The notes under the pieces: model-generated
What the model saw: the letters and a program-made list of their open reading frames with translations, nothing else
Told to the model about the DNA's origin: nothing
Databases searched by the model: none
In this document: one piece after another, positions 59,205 to 64,000 of the stretch
How the letters are laid out: every line of letters starts with the position of its first letter
Position numbering within the stretch: the stretch's first letter is position 1
Origin: Scatomorpha sp040765295
GTDB lineage: Bacteria > Bacillota > Clostridia > Oscillospirales > Oscillospiraceae
Direction of reading: 5' to 3'
Length of the DNA: 64,000 nucleotides
NCBI GenBank assembly: GCA_040765295.1
Contig: JAXGSB010000001.1
Coordinates: forward strand, 248,001-312,000
Program-made: the position numbers and the translations under genes

Positions 59205-60085
59205 AGAAAAAAAAGCTTTTCGGCCGCGCGGCAATCTTCATTATCTGCGCCGTCTTTGCGCTTGCGTTTTTGATGCCCACGGTGCTCACCATCACAAACT
59301 CCTTCATGTCGCAGTCCGAGATAATGTCGAACTACGGCGTGGTTTTCAAAGAGAACAAGGAGAAAGGCAAGGCCTATATCTCCGAAAAGGTCAATCTTAA
59401 GTTTATACCCGACAAGGTGAGCTTTTCTCAATATGCCACGGTGCTCTTCAAAAGCCCCGACTATCTCTTCAAGTTTTGGAACAGCGTCATCATGGTGCTG
59501 CCGATAGTTGTTTTTCAGGTGGCCATAGCCTCGATAGCGGCCTACGGCTTCACCCGATGGCGCGGCAAGGTGAGAGCTGTCATATTTTTCAGCTATGTCA
59601 TACTCATGCTCATGCCCTATCAGGTAACGCTGGTTCCGAACTACTTGGTTGCCGACTGGTTCGGGATATTAAATACCCGCTGGGCGGTCATACTGCCGGG
59701 AGCCTTTGCCCCGTTCTCGGTCTATCTGCTCACCAAGTTTATGCGCCGCATACCCGCCGATCTCATAGAGGCGGCGCAGCTGGACGGCGCGAGCGAGTGG
59801 CAGATATTTACAAAAATTTGCATACCGCAGTGCAGGGCGGCGCTCTACTCTATAACGATTTTGGTTTTCATAGACTATTGGAACATGGTTGAGCAGCCCC
59901 TCATAATGCTGCCGGACGAGCAAAAACAGCCGCTCTCGGTCTACCTTGCAACCATAAATGCCGGCGAAGTCGGACTCGCCTTCGCGATAGCTGCAATCTA
60001 CATGATACCCGCAATTCTCCTTTTCCTCCACGGTGAGGAGTACTTGGTTGAGGGAATAGTAAATCAGGGCTCTGTCAAGGGCTGA
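59201..60085 (+). CDS. Sugar-type ABC transporter permease (MalG/UgpE-like)
   Basis: 294 residues, six helices. EAA-loop: LIEAAQLDGASEWQIFTKICIPQC. The N-terminal hydrophobic helix is followed by a long external loop of ~70 residues. ATGA overlap with the partner permease. The downstream membrane fusion protein gene begins 16 nt after its stop, with its own AGAGGAG, so the transcript continues. It completes a channel for the ligand delivered by one or both upstream binding proteins. Confidence 0.88.
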   Translation: MKKKKLFGRAAIFIICAVFALAFLMPTVLTITNSFMSQSEIMSNYGVVFKENKEKGKAYISEKVNLKFIPDKVSFSQYATVLFKSPDYLFKFWNSVIMVLPIVVFQVAIASIAAYGFTRWRGKVRAVIFFSYVILMLMPYQVTLVPNYLVADWFGILNTRWAVILPGAFAPFSVYLLTKFMRRIPADLIEAAQLDGASEWQIFTKICIPQCRAALYSITILVFIDYWNMVEQPLIMLPDEQKQPLSVYLATINAGEVGLAFAIAAIYMIPAILLFLHGEEYLVEGIVNQGSVKG

Positions 60086-60101
60086 AGCAGAGGAGAAATA
60101 T

Positions 60102-61916
60102 ATGAACGAAAAAGTGAAAAACAGAGGCTGGGTCAAAAATGCGGCGATAATTTTTCTGATCGCCATGCTTGTGCTCACCTTTTTCTCCAACACTATAATG
60201 AATCGCTCTCTGCCCGAGGTGGCCACTGCCAATATAATTCCGGGAACAATAAGCTCAAAGATAAGGGGCAGCGGAACGATAGAGGCGGCCGAGTCCTATC
60301 AGATAAAAACCCGCGACTCGAGGAAGATACAGTCCGTCCTCGTGAAGCTCGAGCAGGAAGTAAAAGTGGGCGATACCCTGATAATTCTCGGCGCGGGCGA
60401 CAGCGCAGAGCTGAGTTCCGCCAAGGAGGCGGTGGCGAACGCGGAGTATGCCTATAATCAAAAACTCATTTCCGTATCAATGCAGTCAAACGAGCTCCAG
60501 ATTATAAGGGCCAAAGAGAAACTCGAAAATGCAATAAAACAGCAGGAGAGGACAAAGGTAAACCCCGCCGATATAACCACAGCCGAGGCAAGACTGAGCA
60601 TCGCCAACGAGAAGCTCCGAAACGGTATGCCCGGAGCTCCCAGTATCGCCGAGCTCGAGACCGCCGCAGAGAAAATGAACAATAAGAGCAATGAGCTCGA
60701 GCAGAAAAAAGCGCAGGACAGCGTCAAGTACGAGGCCCTTATCTATATAGCCAATCAAAAGCACGAACAGGCAAAGAATGATTCCAGTCCCGATCCCGAT
60801 ATGGTGGGTGCCACCGAGGAGCAGTGGCAGGCCTTTGTTGCAAAGGGATTCGGCGGCGCGGTTGCCGATGCGGCGCTGGGGCCGCTGCTGGGCAAGCCCA
60901 TGCCCCCGGATGTCGATGATTCTGTCGTGGAATATAATATCGACGGCAACCCGCTCAAGCTCAAGTACTACGGAGCCTTTGTCTTCCTCAAAAAAGAAAT
61001 CGCCGACAGTTTTGTCGAAATCGAAATACTGAAGGACGAGCTGGACACACTCACCGAGGAATATGAGATTCTGGATAAAAAATATAAAACAATAAACGCC
61101 GCCTTAATCTTGGAGCAGGAGAAGGCTCAGGCTGCCTATAACGCCATTATGGAGCGCAAAAATATCTATGAGGCTGCAAGGGACGAGGCGGTTCAGGCTC
61201 AGGTTGCGCTCGAACAGCTTTTGTCGAACAAAAAGCTCGACAATCTCGACCTCCAGAACTTAAGAAGAAGCCTCGGCGAGGCTCAGGCAAGACTTGCAAA
61301 GCTCATGGCCGATGTCGGCCCCGGCGGCGAGATAAAGTCGGAGGTTAACGGCGTTATAAAGCAGATAAATGTCAGCGCGGGCGATACCTCCGAGCCCGGA
61401 ATGCCGCTCCTCGTCATCGAAGTTCCCGACAGGGGCTACAACGCCACAATAACAGTGACAAGAGAGCAGGCATCAAAGCTCAAAATAGGGGCGAATGCCG
61501 AAGTTTTTGCGGGTTACTGGGGCTGGGGCGAGAAGATTAAGGCGAGGCTCATTGCCATACTGCCCGATAAGGAAAATCCTCAAGGCAACAAAAAGCTCCT
61601 CTTCGAACTCAGCGGCGAGAATATAGAGAGCGGCACACAGGTGAATATCAGCGTGAGCGAAGAGACAAAGCAGTATGAGAGCACAGTTCCCAACGCCGCA
61701 ATCCGCACCGACTCGAACGGGACCTTCGTCTATGTTGTCGAGGTTAAAAACAGTCCTCTCGGCAATCGCTATGTGGCGACGAGAGTGGATGTTCAGGTTC
61801 TGGCCAAGGACGATGCGATGTCCGCCATATCCGGCGCCCTGCCCTCTTGGGGCTATGTGATTACAAGCTCCTCCAAGCCCATAGAGGCCGGAAATCTCGT
61901 GAAGCTGGCAGACTGA
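60102..61916 (+). CDS. HlyD/RND-type membrane fusion (periplasmic adaptor) protein
   Basis: 604 residues, long for the family. One N-terminal helix (14-32), then half-lipoyl ISSKIRGSGTIEAAESYQIKTR, a very long helical hairpin (about 105-395, rich in E, K, A), and the second half-lipoyl domain around GGEIKSEVNGVIKQINVSAGDTSEPGMPLLVIEVP. A beta-barrel domain follows. Adaptors of this type normally join an exporter ATPase/permease. In the hairpin, a ~60-residue insert (NDSSPDPDMVGATEE...) is unusual. It is in one operon with two importer-type permeases and a MacB-domain protein. RBS AGGAG 6 nt before ATG. Confidence 0.85.
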   Translation: MNEKVKNRGWVKNAAIIFLIAMLVLTFFSNTIMNRSLPEVATANIIPGTISSKIRGSGTIEAAESYQIKTRDSRKIQSVLVKLEQEVKVGDTLIILGAGDSAELSSAKEAVANAEYAYNQKLISVSMQSNELQIIRAKEKLENAIKQQERTKVNPADITTAEARLSIANEKLRNGMPGAPSIAELETAAEKMNNKSNELEQKKAQDSVKYEALIYIANQKHEQAKNDSSPDPDMVGATEEQWQAFVAKGFGGAVADAALGPLLGKPMPPDVDDSVVEYNIDGNPLKLKYYGAFVFLKKEIADSFVEIEILKDELDTLTEEYEILDKKYKTINAALILEQEKAQAAYNAIMERKNIYEAARDEAVQAQVALEQLLSNKKLDNLDLQNLRRSLGEAQARLAKLMADVGPGGEIKSEVNGVIKQINVSAGDTSEPGMPLLVIEVPDRGYNATITVTREQASKLKIGANAEVFAGYWGWGEKIKARLIAILPDKENPQGNKKLLFELSGENIESGTQVNISVSEETKQYESTVPNAAIRTDSNGTFVYVVEVKNSPLGNRYVATRVDVQVLAKDDAMSAISGALPSWGYVITSSSKPIEAGNLVKLAD

Positions 61917-61923
61917 GCCCGCC

Positions 61924-63039
61924 ATGAAAGAAAGCAAGAAAAGTAATAATAAATATAAGCTCACAAAGGGGCAGAAAGTTTTTCTGCTCCTCACATTGCT
62001 TTCTCTCATAATAGCTGTAGCTCTCCATTTTGTTTTCATTTCATTCCCCAAAGAGCTCCAGTCACAGTACGCCTGGGAACGGTTCAGGGGAAATAACGAG
62101 GCAGAGTTTTCTCAAGTGTCCGTTTTCCTCTCGCGAGAGAAAGACAAGGCCTTCACCTACGACAAGCTCTTCGAGCTCAGATCCTCATACAAGGGCGCAT
62201 TTGCCGCCGCGGGCAAAGTTGAAGATGACGAAAATGTGTGGGCGGACGCCTTCAGCTCCAAGCTCAAACTCAGCTTAAAGAGCGAAAAGGGCTCGGCCGA
62301 GGCCAAGGTCTTTGCCGTCGGCGGCGACTACTTCCTCTTCCACCCGCTCATGCTCAAAAGCGGCAGCTATATAGCAGAGAGCGATTTTATGCACGACGGC
62401 ATAGTCGTCGACGAGGTAATATCGTGGAAGCTCTTCGGCGGCACCGATACGGCGGGAAAAACCGTCTACATAGGTGATAAGCCCTATATCATAAGGGGTG
62501 TTGTCGCTCTCGAGAAAGACAAAGCCAGCCAAGACGCGATAGTTGAAGAGGGCATAATCTTCATGCACTTCGATATGGCCGAGAGCATGGGGGAAGAGAA
62601 ACTCCCGATAGAGTGCTACGAGTTTGTGGGAAAAGAGCCGATAAAAAACTTCTGCCAAAGCCTTATAGAAGAGAAGTTCAAGGATGCCGAAATAATGAAG
62701 ATTGACGGTCGTTTTTCCGAGGACAATATCTTCTATCTCATAGGCACTTACTCCAAGCGGGGAGTAAAACCCATGCTGCTCGACTATCCCTACTGGGAGA
62801 ACGCCGCCGTTATAAACGAAAATCATCTCGCGGTGATTTTGCTTCTAAAAACCTTCTTTTTAATTTTGCCCGTTTCCCTTGCCCTCTATCTTGCCTACAA
62901 GATACTGGCGTTTTTGAGAAGAAAGATTTTCGGTGAACTTCTCCCTAAATTAAAAGACAGCTTCTTCGAGGCTATAAGAAAGCGCCAACGAGCCCGAATC
63001 TTAAAGAAACAGGCCAAAGAAAACAAACGCTATAAATAA
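61924..63039 (+). CDS. MacB periplasmic core-domain-like membrane protein lacking FtsX helices
   Basis: 371 residues. One N-terminal helix (about 19-41) and one near 295-320, with a ~250-residue extracytoplasmic domain between them and a basic cytoplasmic tail (KKQAKENKRYK). The middle resembles MacB_PCD: VFAVGGDYFLFHPLMLKSGSYI, then VDEVISWKLFGGTDTAGKTVYIGDKPYIIRGVV (both MacB-like patterns). The usual four-helix FtsX-like permease core is absent. It starts 7 nt after the fusion protein and probably works with it. No ATPase gene is next. Known family members are longer permeases, so this may be a distinct subunit. Confidence 0.7.
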   Translation: MKESKKSNNKYKLTKGQKVFLLLTLLSLIIAVALHFVFISFPKELQSQYAWERFRGNNEAEFSQVSVFLSREKDKAFTYDKLFELRSSYKGAFAAAGKVEDDENVWADAFSSKLKLSLKSEKGSAEAKVFAVGGDYFLFHPLMLKSGSYIAESDFMHDGIVVDEVISWKLFGGTDTAGKTVYIGDKPYIIRGVVALEKDKASQDAIVEEGIIFMHFDMAESMGEEKLPIECYEFVGKEPIKNFCQSLIEEKFKDAEIMKIDGRFSEDNIFYLIGTYSKRGVKPMLLDYPYWENAAVINENHLAVILLLKTFFLILPVSLALYLAYKILAFLRRKIFGELLPKLKDSFFEAIRKRQRARILKKQAKENKRYK

Positions 63040-63042
63040 AAG

Positions 63043-63073
63043 ATACGCTCCCCAAACTCAGGGAGCATATTTT
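63043..63073 (+). terminator. Terminator of the permease-adaptor operon
   Basis: GCTCCC / GGGAGC stem (extended by flanking T-A and A-T pairs), 8-nt loop, then ATATTTTT. Confidence 0.85.
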
Positions 63074-63278
63074 TAAAGTTAAAATGAAAACCTTGCCACC
63101 AAAAAAGCGGTATTCGTCTATGCAACAAAGTTGAATGTTTATATTATTCAATGTACACTATGAGCCGGGCAAAATAACGTAGGATATAAGCAAAACTGTT
63201 TTTTACTCGGCTACAAAGTCGGTGTTATATGTGATATTATTCTAAAATATAAACGGCGTATGCAGGGAGAGTTTGAAA

Positions 63279-64000
63279 ATGAAAGAAATAATCAGGCAAT
63301 ATATTAAATTGATGCGAGTAAAACATTATATTAAAAACCTTGTAGTGTTTATACCTATGTTTTTTGGAGGCTACCTTTTTGACAAGGCCAGAATAATATA
63401 CGCTCTGGGCGGGTTTGTATGCTTCTGCCTAATTGCATCTTCTGTTTATATTTTAAACGATTTATGTGATATTGAAAAAGATAGGAATCATCACACAAAG
63501 AAGAATCGTCCGCTAGCAAGCGGAAAAATTAAGCCAAAACCTGCAATCATACTTATGTTTGCGCTTTTAGCGGCAGCAATCGTTATCTCAATACTCTTAA
63601 AAAGTGTTATGGGCGCCGGGATGTTAGCCTTATATTTTGGCCTGAATCTTGCATATAGTTTTGGACTGAAAGATAAACCTATTTTGGACATTGTTATTCT
63701 CGCATCGGGATATGTTATTAGAATTTTTTATGGCGGTTTTATTACGGATGTTGTTATTTCTAAATGGCTATATCTGGTTGTTGTGTCAGGAAGTTTGTAC
63801 ATGGGACTGGGAAAACGAAGGAATGAACTTAAGTCCGGAACTAATACACGAAAAGTGTTAGCGCACTATAATACCAATTTTCTTGATAAAAATATGTATG
63901 TGTGTGTCGCATTAACAAATGTATTCTATGCCATTTGGACATTGGATTTGCCAAACCAGAAAATTAGCTGGACAATTCCATTTTTTATGATTATTCTCAT
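63279..64000 (+). CDS. UbiA-family prenyltransferase (decaprenyl-phosphate phosphoribosyltransferase-like), 5' part
   Basis: 240 codons, running off the right edge. Starts ATG 63279 after GGGAGAG; begins MKEIIRQYIKLMRVKHYIKN. The metal-binding motif ILNDLCDIEKDRNHHTKKNRPLASGK (ND at 60-61, D64, D68) and several helices place it in the UbiA superfamily, closest in style to DPPR synthase, which transfers a phosphoribosyl group to polyprenyl phosphate. It lies after a terminator, has higher A+T than its neighbours, and may open a new surface-glycan locus. The second aspartate-rich motif is cut off or just beyond the edge. Confidence 0.82.
   Translation, partial: MKEIIRQYIKLMRVKHYIKNLVVFIPMFFGGYLFDKARIIYALGGFVCFCLIASSVYILNDLCDIEKDRNHHTKKNRPLASGKIKPKPAIILMFALLAAAIVISILLKSVMGAGMLALYFGLNLAYSFGLKDKPILDIVILASGYVIRIFYGGFITDVVISKWLYLVVVSGSLYMGLGKRRNELKSGTNTRKVLAHYNTNFLDKNMYVCVALTNVFYAIWTLDLPNQKISWTIPFFMIIL

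Noticed and set aside
1..64000. CRISPR arrays, transposase genes, rRNA and tRNA
   Set aside because: No regularly spaced direct repeats, transposase motifs or RNA gene signatures were seen. The repeats present are isolated palindromic units.

Overview
The window looks like chromosome from an anaerobic, Gram-positive-type bacterium of the Clostridia (Bacillota). Supporting signs are class B sortase, an SleB-type cortex/cell-wall hydrolase, lipoprotein signal peptides, a rubredoxin, a GlcD/EtfBA lactate oxidation module, strong AGGAGG ribosome-binding sites, and many TTG/GTG starts. Base composition is moderate and coding density is high. No rRNA, tRNA, CRISPR array, transposase or phage gene was seen.

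Layout. 1-2274: end of a surface-polysaccharide region (O-antigen ligase-like, acyltransferase 3) plus a cyclodeaminase-like protein. 2591-14040: organic-acid block. It holds larA, a GlcD-type dehydrogenase, etfB and etfA on +; a split UxaA-type dehydratase/lyase and a lactate permease on -; then a CoA-disulfide reductase-rhodanese (+) and a CoA-transferase (-). The simplest reading is uptake and racemisation of lactate, its electron-confurcating oxidation to pyruvate, and CoA-transferase handling of the acids. 14191-18331: minus operon YihY / ABC-F / YdcF-like / HAD phosphatase. 18568-22172: split transketolase, glycerol-1-phosphate dehydrogenase, LOG. 22369-25498: sortase B, thyA, folA, msrAB. 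25762-29605: MATE exporter, YfbR-like nucleotidase, ACT protein, UPF0210 protein and a 57-residue ORF. 29703-31314: SDR, S1-domain protein, rubredoxin. A gap of about 750 bp without genes follows.

32066-40982: SleB-like hydrolase, rsmG, DUF1002 protein, PrsA-like foldase, mfd, BMP lipoprotein. 41344-44424: ugd, a GT4 glycosyltransferase and a zinc-dependent phospholipase C-like protein. 44785-45843: an Ldh_2-family dehydrogenase flanked by two copies of the ruvX 3' end. 46046-47726: ruvX and folC. 47973-50155: rpmG-secE-nusG-rplK-rplA, closed by a terminator rather than continuing to rplJL-rpoBC.

50521-63039: a cell-surface block. It starts with a leucine-rich-repeat protein ending in a C. 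difficile-type SrtB signal (SPKTG). Next come two paralogous solute-binding lipoproteins with propeller-like N-terminal extensions, two sugar-type ABC permeases, a membrane fusion protein, and a MacB-periplasmic-domain-like protein lacking the usual FtsX membrane core. There is no ATPase. This mix of importer and exporter parts is the best candidate here for an undescribed system. The window ends inside a UbiA-type prenyltransferase.

Other points to check: a four-copy family of intergenic double-hairpin repeats, a probably leaderless sortase mRNA, and a perfect 22-bp palindrome lying on the promoter of the CoA-disulfide reductase gene. All functions are assigned by reading motifs; no database search was possible.
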